Shown here one piece after another: positions 43,484-50,184 of a stretch of 50,184 bases of DNA. The notes under the pieces were generated by a model that worked only from the letters and a program-made list of their open reading frames with translations, did no database searches and was not told the DNA's origin. The position numbers and the translations under genes are program-made. How positions within the stretch are numbered: position 1 is the stretch's first letter; every line of letters begins with the position of its first letter. The stretch covers positions 1 through 50,184 of the forward strand of contig CACZGH010000026.1 of NCBI GenBank assembly GCA_902780635.1. Direction: 5' to 3'. This DNA is from an uncultured Prevotellaceae bacterium. GTDB taxonomy: Bacteria; Bacteroidota; Bacteroidia; Bacteroidales; Bacteroidaceae.

Positions 43484-44468
43484 ATCTAGGAAATTTAATG
43501 CCAAATACTTTAATCCATTTATTTATCGCGGCCTCAGTCATGTAATTCTGCTCATATTGAATAGCAGCACTAGCTTCAGAGGCGTCTCGTGATGCCATTA
43601 TTGCCAATCTTCTTCTATCATATAAATCCAAATCATTAATGCTACCCTGAAATCCTTTTGGGTCATAATAATCTCTCATTATTTGGAATGATAAGGTATC
43701 CAAAGCACTTTTAACAAGTTTGGGATAAGTTACGGGGAATGAGAGTAAGCTGTTAGCCCAATCAATCATTAAGTTTTCAAAAAGGTAAGAACCAACTTCA
43801 TCTCCCCAATGCTCCTTTTTCCAGTATTTCATAAGTCTTATCGCAGGCAATAATGCCCCATTGACCCGTTGGTTTGCTTGGGTCACTCTGTTTTGATCTA
43901 TTCGAGGATCCGTTCCCTTCCAGCTCCCATTTCCTTCAGGAATAACATAAAACCCTGTCGTTGTATAAAAACATGGTACTATGTCAAAGTTCCATTCATA
44001 CGAGGAGAGTTGAAGGGTAACAGCCTCTTGGTTACGGTGAATGTCGGCTTTACTATAACTGGGAATGGCACCCAACTCCCTTTTGATGGCCTCAATCATT
44101 TTTCTGGAATTAAGGACATTGCCATCACAATAATCTGGGAGCAATTTTGCATGTGGATTATTGACATATATGGGATATGTTTTTCTGGTAATCTTTGTCA
44201 CATCATCTGTCGTACATCCTTGTGCGTTAAACACAATCATGATGTCGATGTCATCCAACGGACGGATTTTTGTGTTTCTGGCAAAAGAGCCAAAGAAAAT
44301 ATGATTAGCTCCATTATATAATGGTGGAATCCTCTCGCTTTTAGCAAGGTCCTCTATTTTAAGAACAAGCCAGTCGCGGCTTGCTCTTGCTGTAGCTGTT
44401 CGTTCGGGATCAAGGTTTACGGAATCCCTCATGAAATCTTCGAAACATGAATTTACTGTGTATGCCAT
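43473..44468 (-). CDS. CD-NTase (SMODS-type nucleotidyltransferase) of CBASS
   Basis: 331 residues from MAYTVNSCFEDF at 44468; the frame extends 31 codons upstream with hydrophobic residues unlike the family. The active site is complete: Gly60-Ser61 in FFGSFARN, Asp73 and Asp75 in LDDIDIMI, and Asp162 in WNFDIVPCF. A GSWKGTDPRIDQNRV segment and an alpha-helical C-terminal part follow. Enzymes of this family make cyclic di- or trinucleotides on phage infection. With only a membrane effector beside it and no E1/E2, HORMA or TRIP13 genes, this would be a type I CBASS. Product is not predictable from sequence. Confidence 0.88.
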   Translation of the reverse strand: MAYTVNSCFEDFMRDSVNLDPERTATARASRDWLVLKIEDLAKSERIPPLYNGANHIFFGSFARNTKIRPLDDIDIMIVFNAQGCTTDDVTKITRKTYPIYVNNPHAKLLPDYCDGNVLNSRKMIEAIKRELGAIPSYSKADIHRNQEAVTLQLSSYEWNFDIVPCFYTTTGFYVIPEGNGSWKGTDPRIDQNRVTQANQRVNGALLPAIRLMKYWKKEHWGDEVGSYLFENLMIDWANSLLSFPVTYPKLVKSALDTLSFQIMRDYYDPKGFQGSINDLDLYDRRRLAIMASRDASEASAAIQYEQNYMTEAAINKWIKVFGIKFPRYGK

Positions 44469-44553
44469 TACAAGCTTTTTATTGAAAAGAAGAGCAAAAT
44501 AGATGCCAACCAACCAAATGGTGGTCATATGGTAATAATAAGGGAAAAGTATA

Positions 44554-44577
44554 TCAGTCATGTCACAGTATTACTGA
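44554..44577. promoter_or_regulatory. Inverted repeat in the CBASS/XRE divergent region
   Basis: TCAGTCAT (44554-44561) and ATTACTGA (44570-44577) pair at 7 of 8 positions around 8 nt. It lies between the divergent CD-NTase and XRE genes. It may be an operator for the XRE protein. Confidence 0.35.
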
Positions 44578-44657
44578 CAATTTGGCGTTTTCTTCAAATA
44601 TTTTGCGGTTTTTACTCAATTTTATCTCCGAAGAGAACAAATTTGGCAAAAATCATG

Positions 44658-44665
44658 TATCTTTG
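44658..44665 (+). promoter_or_regulatory. -7 element of the restriction-modification operon
   Basis: TATCTTTG fits TAnnTTTG, 26 bp before the XRE start. A TTTG at 44642-44645 is too close to be its partner. Confidence 0.4.
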
Positions 44666-44690
44666 TACTCGGATTATACATTATTGAAAT

Positions 44691-44897
44691 ATGGATAGTA
44701 AGCATCTCAACCGAATCAAAGTCGCTTTAGCCGAGAAAGAAAAGACTAACAAGTGGCTGGCTGAACAATTGGGCAAAGACCAAGCTACCATCTCCAAGTG
44801 GGTGACGAATACAACGCAACCTAATTTGGAGATGTTGCTCCAAATTGCAAAAGTACTTGATGTAAATATAAACGAATTAGTACGTCCTTTAGAATAA
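44691..44897 (+). CDS. XRE-family DNA-binding regulator
   Basis: 68 residues, made almost entirely of a Cro/C1-type helix-turn-helix (TNKWLAEQLGKDQATISKWVTNTTQPNLEMLLQIAKVLDVNINELV). Its TAATG stop overlaps the hsdM start by one base, so it is the first gene of the operon. By position it may act like the controller proteins of restriction-modification systems, delaying or limiting expression. It might also control the divergent CBASS genes. Confidence 0.92.
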   Translation: MDSKHLNRIKVALAEKEKTNKWLAEQLGKDQATISKWVTNTTQPNLEMLLQIAKVLDVNINELVRPLE

Positions 44898-46432
44898 TGG
44901 TAAGAAAGAAGAAAGAAACTTCTACAGGGTTGTTCGACAAGCCCAAGACCGCGCAAGAGCTTAGGCTGGAAGGTGTGCAGAACTTATACAACTTCCTGTT
45001 TGAGGCTTGCAATATCATACGCGGACCTGTGAGTCAGGACAACTTCAAAGATTATATAACGCCTATTCTCTATTACAAGCGCATCAGTGATGTGTATGAT
45101 GAAGAAACGTTGGATGCGCTTCAGGAAAGTGGTGGCGATGAAGAATACGCTTCGCTTCCAGAGCAGCACCGTTTTGTTATCCCTGACGGTTGCCACTGGC
45201 AGGATGTGCGAGAGCGCACGGAGAATCTTGGCGCTGCCATCGTTGGTGCCATGCGTGGTATAGAACTGGCTAACCCTGATACGCTCTATGGTGTACTCAG
45301 TATGTTCAGCGCACAGAAATGGACAGACAAGAAGAATCTTTCCGATGGGAAGATACGTGACCTTATTGAACATCTGAGCACTCGCAAACTGGGCAACAAA
45401 GACTATCCTACTGACCTGATGGGCGACGCCTACGAGATTTTGCTAAAGAAATTTGCTGATGACTCAAAGGCAAAGGCCGGTGAGTTCTATACTCCTCGTT
45501 CTGTGGTGCAGTTGCTTGTACGCATTCTCGATCCTCAGCCCGGTGAAAGTGTTTATGACCCTGCATGTGGATCTGGTGGAATGCTTATTGAGGCGGTCCA
45601 CCACATGAATCATAGCAGCCTTTGTTGTGGAAACATCTTCGGTCAGGAGAAGAACGTGGTTAACTCGGCTATTGCCAAAATGAACCTTTTCCTTCATGGC
45701 GCAAGCGACTTCAACATTATGCAGGGCGACACACTCCGCAACCCAAAGATTTTGCAAGGAGGCGAGGTGGCAAAGTTCGACTGCGTAATAGCCAATCCAC
45801 CATTCTCTTTGGAGAAATGGGGCTCAGTGGAATGGTCATCAGACAAATATGGACGTAACATCTGGGGAACACCCAGCGACTCATGCGGTGACTACGCTTG
45901 GATTCAGCACATGATAGCATCGATGGCTCCTGGCAAGGGGCGCATGGCGGTAGTGATGCCGCAAGGAGTTCTCTTCCGAGGCAATGAAGAAGGGCGCATC
46001 CGTGAAAAACTGGTGAAGAGCGACATGGTGGAAGCTGTTGTGACGCTTGGCGACAAACTCTTCTATGGCACAGGTCTTTCACCGTGCTTCCTGATCATTC
46101 GCAAGATGAAGCCTGCCACGCATAGTGCACGAATACTGATGATTGACGGCACAAAGATCCTGACCCCGAAACGTGCTCAAAACATTTTGGAGCAGAAAGA
46201 TATTGATCGCCTGTATGAGCTGTATTTCAATTATGAGAACGTAGAAGACTTCTCGCAAGTGGTCACGCTCAAAGAAATTGCAGCCAAAGGCTACGACCTT
46301 TCTCCTAACAAATATGTACAGTACCACCGCGAAGCAATCAAGCCCTACGCCGAGGTGCTCGCAGCATTCAAGGCTGCTTACGAAGAAGTGAAGCTTCGTG
46401 AGGCAGAGTTCAGAAACATCATTAACGCATAG
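44897..46432 (+). CDS. hsdM: Type I restriction-modification methyltransferase subunit, first copy
   Basis: 511 residues. It methylates adenine N6 together with the specificity subunit. An N-terminal helical domain (about 20-160; YNFLFEACNIIRG, ITPILYYKRISDVYDEE) precedes the methyltransferase, with the SAM-binding motif DPACGSGGM (Asp221 on) and the catalytic motif NPPF (300-303). Both are intact. The start overlaps the XRE stop by 1 bp and it is followed after 4 bp by the DUF1016 gene. It is clearly related to the second hsdM at 47480 but divergent along its length. Confidence 0.94.
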   Translation: MVRKKKETSTGLFDKPKTAQELRLEGVQNLYNFLFEACNIIRGPVSQDNFKDYITPILYYKRISDVYDEETLDALQESGGDEEYASLPEQHRFVIPDGCHWQDVRERTENLGAAIVGAMRGIELANPDTLYGVLSMFSAQKWTDKKNLSDGKIRDLIEHLSTRKLGNKDYPTDLMGDAYEILLKKFADDSKAKAGEFYTPRSVVQLLVRILDPQPGESVYDPACGSGGMLIEAVHHMNHSSLCCGNIFGQEKNVVNSAIAKMNLFLHGASDFNIMQGDTLRNPKILQGGEVAKFDCVIANPPFSLEKWGSVEWSSDKYGRNIWGTPSDSCGDYAWIQHMIASMAPGKGRMAVVMPQGVLFRGNEEGRIREKLVKSDMVEAVVTLGDKLFYGTGLSPCFLIIRKMKPATHSARILMIDGTKILTPKRAQNILEQKDIDRLYELYFNYENVEDFSQVVTLKEIAAKGYDLSPNKYVQYHREAIKPYAEVLAAFKAAYEEVKLREAEFRNIINA

Positions 46433-46436
46433 GCAG

Positions 46437-47483
46437 ATGGAAGAAATAGTTAATAAAAACAACGAGCTTGTCTTGTTTACCGATGTCTGTAGTATTATAG
46501 ATCAGACGCGAAATAGGATAGCGACATACGTCAATACAGAGGTTTGTCTTACCAACTGGCATGTAGGTAAGCGCATTAAGGAAGATGTGCTTTATAATCA
46601 GCGAGCCGAATATGGAAAGCAAATTCTTAAAAACCTCTCCAAAAAATTAACAGCTCATTATGGAGGAGGTTGGGGCTACGAGAAGTTGAAACATTGTGTA
46701 CGCAGTGCGTACCTTTTTTCGGAAGATGAAATAAGGTACGCAGCGCGTACCCAATTAACCTGGACCCATCTTCGGTCATTGATGGGGATCAAAGACTCTC
46801 TTGAACGCCAGTTTTATGCCCAGATGTGTAGCATGGAACATTGGGACACCCGGACTCTGGATGAGAAGATTGACCAGCAGCTGTATCAGCGAACAGCCAT
46901 CAGTAGGAAACCTGAAGAAGTCATTAGGCAAGAACTCGAAGAGGCTAAGACAAACAATCAGCTACTGCCAGACATGGTCTTCAGAAGTAGTTATATTCTC
47001 GATATGCTCGGCTTGCCAGATATCTTTACTGAGAAAGATTTAGAGTCCGCCATCATCACTCAAATAGAAAGTTTCATAAAAGAGTTAGGCACGGACTTCA
47101 CCTTCGTGGCACGTCAGAAACGCATCACGGTCGATGCCGTGGATTACTATATTGACTTGCTTTTCTTCCATCGGGAATTGAGACGCCTGGTTGCCATCGA
47201 TTTGAAACTGGGAAAATTTAAGCCCGAATACGAGGGGCAGATGTTACTATATCTGAGGTATCTGAACCAGAACGAAAGGAAGCAGTGGGAAGAATCGCCA
47301 ATCGGTCTTATTCTGTGCTCAGAGGGAAATACCGAGCACGTTGAATATCTCATGTTGGATGAGAATAGTCCCATAAAAGTAGCTCAATATTACACCCAAC
47401 TGCCTGACAAAAAACTTTTGGCTGACAAGCTGAAGAGAGCCATTGCCATAGCAAGAGAACAATATCAGGATCATAAGGAATGA
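46437..47483 (+). CDS. DUF1016/YhcG-type PD-(D/E)xK protein
   Basis: 348 residues from MEEIVNKNNEL at 46437, 4 bp after hsdM. The N-terminal half (TNWHVGKRIKEDVL, LSWTH-like LTWTHLRSLM) is the DUF1016 N domain. The C-terminal half has the nuclease-like pattern Asp240, then Asp255-Leu-Lys257 (AIDLK) and a downstream GQMLLYLRYL. Homologues often lie inside type I loci, but their part in restriction is unclear. It overlaps the second hsdM by 4 bp (ATGA). It contains two matching 16-bp near-palindromes. Confidence 0.9.
   Translation: MEEIVNKNNELVLFTDVCSIIDQTRNRIATYVNTEVCLTNWHVGKRIKEDVLYNQRAEYGKQILKNLSKKLTAHYGGGWGYEKLKHCVRSAYLFSEDEIRYAARTQLTWTHLRSLMGIKDSLERQFYAQMCSMEHWDTRTLDEKIDQQLYQRTAISRKPEEVIRQELEEAKTNNQLLPDMVFRSSYILDMLGLPDIFTEKDLESAIITQIESFIKELGTDFTFVARQKRITVDAVDYYIDLLFFHRELRRLVAIDLKLGKFKPEYEGQMLLYLRYLNQNERKQWEESPIGLILCSEGNTEHVEYLMLDENSPIKVAQYYTQLPDKKLLADKLKRAIAIAREQYQDHKE
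46698..46751. repeat. Pair of 16-bp near-palindromes in the DUF1016 gene
   Basis: GTACGCAGTGCGTACC (46698-46713) and GTACGCAGCGCGTACC (46736-46751) differ at one base, and each is nearly self-complementary. Starts are 38 bp apart. They lie in a less conserved part of the coding region. Confidence 0.6.
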
Positions 47484-49027
47484 TTACTATGAAGGAAGAA
47501 CATAAGAATACGCAATACCGCCGACCAGACGAGACCATCTCATTGGACGAACTGAAATCGTTCCTCTGGGGTGCTGCCACCCGTCTTCGTGGACAGATAG
47601 ACGCAGCCGGCTATAAGGAATACATCTTCCCGCTACTATTCTTTAAGCGCATTAGTGATGTATATGACGAACAGTTTGAGGGTTTTGTAGCAGAAGGTGG
47701 AGAGGAATATGCTGGTATGCAAGCTGCTGAGTTGGCCATCCGTATTCCTGACGGAGCCCATTGGCGTGATGTTCGAGAGGTAACGGAGAATGTTGGTCAG
47801 CGTTTAGTTGAAGCTTTTATCGCCATTGAACAGGCCAATCCTGGTGAAGAAGCGGATGGTCGTGTCATAGGTGGCTTGGACGGTATCTTTGGACCGAAAG
47901 ACGGATGGACCAACAAGAATAAGATGCCCGACCATATCATCACATCTCTCATTGAAGACTTCTCTCGCTATAACCTGGGGTTGTCCTCCTGTCCTGCCGA
48001 CGAGATGGGCCAGGCATACGAATATCTTGTAGGTAAGTTTGCCGACGATGCAGGAAACACTGCACAGGAGTTCTATACCAACCGAACGGTGGTAACACTG
48101 ATGGCAGAGATTCTCCAGCCACAGCCAGACGAGAGCATCTATGACCCAACATGTGGTAGTGGAGGTATGCTTGTGAAGTGTCTCGACTTCCTTCGTCAGA
48201 AAGGACAACCTTGGCAGGGTGTAAAAGTGTTCGGGCAGGAGATTAATGCACTGACTGCATCTATTGCCCGCATGAATCTCTACCTGAATGGCGTGGAGGA
48301 TTTCAGTATTGTTCGTGAAGACACACTGGCTCACCCGGCTTTTGTGGATGGTAGCCATCTGCGGAAGTTCGATATAGTGTTAGCTAATCCACCGTACTCT
48401 ATCAAGACGTGGAACCGCGAAGCCTTTATGAATGATAAGTGGGGACGCAACTTCCTTGGAACTCCTCCACAAGGACGTGCAGACTATGCTTTCATACAGC
48501 ATATCATAGCATCTATGAATACTCAACATGGCAGAAGTGCGACATTACTTCCCCATGGCGTTCTTTTCCGTGATGAAGAAAAAGAGCTACGCAAAAAAAT
48601 GGTAGAATCAGATGTCGTTGATTGCATTATCGGCTTAGGTCCTAATCTGTTCTACAATTCTCCAATGGAGGCTTGCATTATTATCTGTTCTAACAACAAA
48701 CCTGCTGAGCGGAAAGGCAAAATTCTGATGATCAATGCCATCAACGATGTCGTCCGCCAAAATGCAGAGAGTAAGTTGTTGCCCGAACATATTGAGAAAA
48801 TAACAAGGATATATCATTCATCTACCGAGATTGATGGTTATAGTAAGCTTGTTTCTAATGAAGACTTGGCAAAGAAGGACTATAACCTGAACATATCCCT
48901 CTATGCATATCGAAGTCAGTTTGTCCACGCCCAGACCTCGCTGGATGCGTCCTTGTCTGCATGGGATGAATGTAGTCAGTCTGTTTCGATAGAATATAAC
49001 ACACTAATGAAAATGTTAGAACCATGA
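47480..49027 (+). CDS. hsdM: Type I restriction-modification methyltransferase subunit, second copy
   Basis: 515 residues. Same architecture as the first copy: N-terminal helical domain with FPLLFFKRISDVYDEQFEGF, SAM motif DPTCGSGGM (from Asp222) and catalytic motif NPPY (303-306). A second ATG three codons in (47489) could also be the start. It overlaps the DUF1016 gene by 4 bp and hsdS by 4 bp. Being directly coupled to hsdS, it is the more likely partner of the specificity subunit. Both copies look active. Confidence 0.94.
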   Translation: MITMKEEHKNTQYRRPDETISLDELKSFLWGAATRLRGQIDAAGYKEYIFPLLFFKRISDVYDEQFEGFVAEGGEEYAGMQAAELAIRIPDGAHWRDVREVTENVGQRLVEAFIAIEQANPGEEADGRVIGGLDGIFGPKDGWTNKNKMPDHIITSLIEDFSRYNLGLSSCPADEMGQAYEYLVGKFADDAGNTAQEFYTNRTVVTLMAEILQPQPDESIYDPTCGSGGMLVKCLDFLRQKGQPWQGVKVFGQEINALTASIARMNLYLNGVEDFSIVREDTLAHPAFVDGSHLRKFDIVLANPPYSIKTWNREAFMNDKWGRNFLGTPPQGRADYAFIQHIIASMNTQHGRSATLLPHGVLFRDEEKELRKKMVESDVVDCIIGLGPNLFYNSPMEACIIICSNNKPAERKGKILMINAINDVVRQNAESKLLPEHIEKITRIYHSSTEIDGYSKLVSNEDLAKKDYNLNISLYAYRSQFVHAQTSLDASLSAWDECSQSVSIEYNTLMKMLEP

Positions 49028-50184
49028 GTGAAAATAACTTTGTTAAACTTGGAGATGTAGCCCACGAATGCAGACTTACTTGGAGTGGAGGGCAAACAGA
49101 CATTCCCATTGTTGGGTTAGAACATCTTGTCCCTGGCGAGATTGAGTTATCTTCATGGGATAGCAACATAGAGCATACATTCTCAAAGAAGTTCCTGAAA
49201 GGGCAAGTTCTTCTTGGGCGTCGTCGTGTTTATCTGAAAAAGGCGGTGGTGGCCCCGTGTGATGGTATTTGTTCTGGCGACATCACTGTGATAGAATCTA
49301 CAGGAGGAATACTTCCTGAACTACTTCCTTTTGTCATTCAAAACGACAGGTTCTTTGACTATGCGATGCAAGGCTCAGCAGGCTCGCTTTCACCTCGTGT
49401 AAAGTGGGAGCATCTAAAGAACTATGAATTTCCACTTCCTCCTCTCACTGAACAAAAGGTTCTTGCTGATAAACTTTGGGCGGCATATCGTCTGAAGGAA
49501 TCATACAAGAAACTGCTTGCTGCCACCGAAGAAATGGTGAAATCGCAATTTATCGAGATGTTTGGTAGTGGTAATTGGCCAGAAAAACGTTTGGGCGAAG
49601 TCGGTTCTTTTACGCGCGGAGGTGGATTTCAGAAATCAGATTATGTAGAACATGGCATCCCTTGTATTCATTATGGTCAGATACACACAAAATTTGGTCC
49701 TTTCATATCTTCACACATCACAGAAATATCTTCAGATTTAGAATCTAAAACAAAGTTTGCATCAAAGGGTGATGTAATTATCGCAATCACTAGTGAAGAT
49801 ACAGAAGGGTCATGTAAGAGTACAGCCTGGTTAGGTGACTATTCTGTTGCAGTAGGAGGCCATGCAGCCATATATAAACATAGTATGAATCCGCTGTATA
49901 TGACTTTCTTTCTTCACTCGACGTTATTTAACCACGCAAAAATGGAATATGTACACGGTACAAAAGTTTTTGAGATACGACCAGATGACATAGCTAAAAT
50001 ATTGGTTCCATGCCCTCCAATTAGTTTGCAAGAGAAATTTGCAACTATAGCTCATCAGGCCGATAAATCAGGATTTGACGGGCGCAAATCGCAATTTATC
50101 GAGATGACGGGTGATCCGCGAACAAATCCCAAAGGTTGGCCAGTAAAGACACTTCCTGAATTGGCTACTTATTCAATAGGGCTT
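49024..50184 (+). CDS. hsdS: Type I restriction specificity subunit HsdS, cut by the window end
   Basis: At least 387 residues, open at the right edge. It starts with ATG overlapping the hsdM stop (ATGA). Target-recognition domain 1 covers about 1-140, then a helical linker ending KSQFIEMFG (about 173-181). Domain 2 (NWPEKRLGEVGSFTRGGG to FEIRPDDIAKILVPCPPI) covers about 183-340, with a second linker ending KSQFIEMTG. A new domain start (GWPVKTLPELATYSIGL) then begins at about 370. Two domains are the rule for HsdS, so a third is unusual. The two linker ends are identical over 21 bp of DNA (see repeats). Confidence 0.92.
   Translation, partial: MSENNFVKLGDVAHECRLTWSGGQTDIPIVGLEHLVPGEIELSSWDSNIEHTFSKKFLKGQVLLGRRRVYLKKAVVAPCDGICSGDITVIESTGGILPELLPFVIQNDRFFDYAMQGSAGSLSPRVKWEHLKNYEFPLPPLTEQKVLADKLWAAYRLKESYKKLLAATEEMVKSQFIEMFGSGNWPEKRLGEVGSFTRGGGFQKSDYVEHGIPCIHYGQIHTKFGPFISSHITEISSDLESKTKFASKGDVIIAITSEDTEGSCKSTAWLGDYSVAVGGHAAIYKHSMNPLYMTFFLHSTLFNHAKMEYVHGTKVFEIRPDDIAKILVPCPPISLQEKFATIAHQADKSGFDGRKSQFIEMTGDPRTNPKGWPVKTLPELATYSIGL
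49540..49560 (+). repeat. 21-bp direct repeat in hsdS, copy 1
   Basis: Begins AAATCGCAAT and ends TTATCGAGATG, encoding KSQFIEM. An exact second copy lies at 50086-50106, 546 bp (182 codons) on and in the same frame. Confidence 0.9.
50086..50106 (+). repeat. 21-bp direct repeat in hsdS, copy 2
   Basis: Exact copy of 49540-49560, same strand and same reading frame. Together they flank the second target-recognition domain. Confidence 0.9.

Noticed and set aside
44469-44561. Upstream extension of the CD-NTase start to 44561
   Set aside because: The extra 31 residues are hydrophobic and precede a natural start (MAYTVNS). They also overlap the possible operator.
44897-49027. One hsdM being a pseudogene
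   Set aside because: Both copies have full length and intact SAM-binding and NPPF/NPPY motifs with no frameshift.

Overview
The window looks like a Bacteroidales chromosome, most likely Prevotellaceae (Prevotella sensu lato). The evidence is the recurring Bacteroidetes promoter form TTTG-N20-TAnnTTTG (best copies ahead of the tRNA, rimP, the C10 protease and metG), a tRNA with no encoded CCA, a C10-family protease with a probable type IX secretion tail, a topoisomerase I with glycine-rich C-terminal repeats, and suf genes of the SufBCDS type. No plasmid, rRNA or insertion sequence was seen. Species cannot be told from the sequence.

Region 1 (1-12.5 kb) is a carbohydrate-degradation block. 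On the minus strand it holds an alpha/beta esterase, a GH35 beta-galactosidase, a two-domain carboxylesterase, an AlbA_2 protein, a secreted protein of unrecognised family with a TIM-barrel look, and a GH3 beta-glucosidase-like enzyme. A sialate O-acetylesterase-type SGNH enzyme diverges from the esterase. All except the AlbA_2 protein begin with a signal peptide, so the block probably trims acetylated, galactose- and glucose-bearing glycans in the periplasm or outside the cell.

Region 2 (12.5-24.2 kb, plus strand) is mostly housekeeping: a Nudix hydrolase, topA, aroK, speA, argB, an ECF sigma factor with a probable membrane-anchored partner, a membrane metallophosphoesterase, an SGNH hydrolase, a tandem TCTAGA-rich repeat, and metG.

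Region 3 (24.3-42.0 kb, minus strand) holds a large secreted C10 protease, a polyprenyl-phosphate sugar transferase, and a nine-gene array that runs rimP-nusA-infB-sufB-(small secreted protein)-sufC-sufD-sufS-rnhB with very short gaps or overlaps except before infB. Upstream of it is an S41 C-terminal processing protease. The array has a strong promoter followed by a leader hairpin.

Region 4 (42.1 kb to the end) is accessory DNA beginning at a tRNA-Asn with its own promoter and terminator. On the minus strand lies a two-gene CBASS-like defence system, a CD-NTase and a four-transmembrane effector of the S-4TM type. Diverging from it is a tightly coupled type I restriction-modification operon: XRE regulator, hsdM, a DUF1016/YhcG-type PD-(D/E)xK protein, a second hsdM, and hsdS, which runs off the window. 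The hsdS frame carries two in-frame 21-bp direct repeats around its second target-recognition domain and appears to start a third, suggesting recognition-domain shuffling. No hsdR and no integrase are visible in the window.
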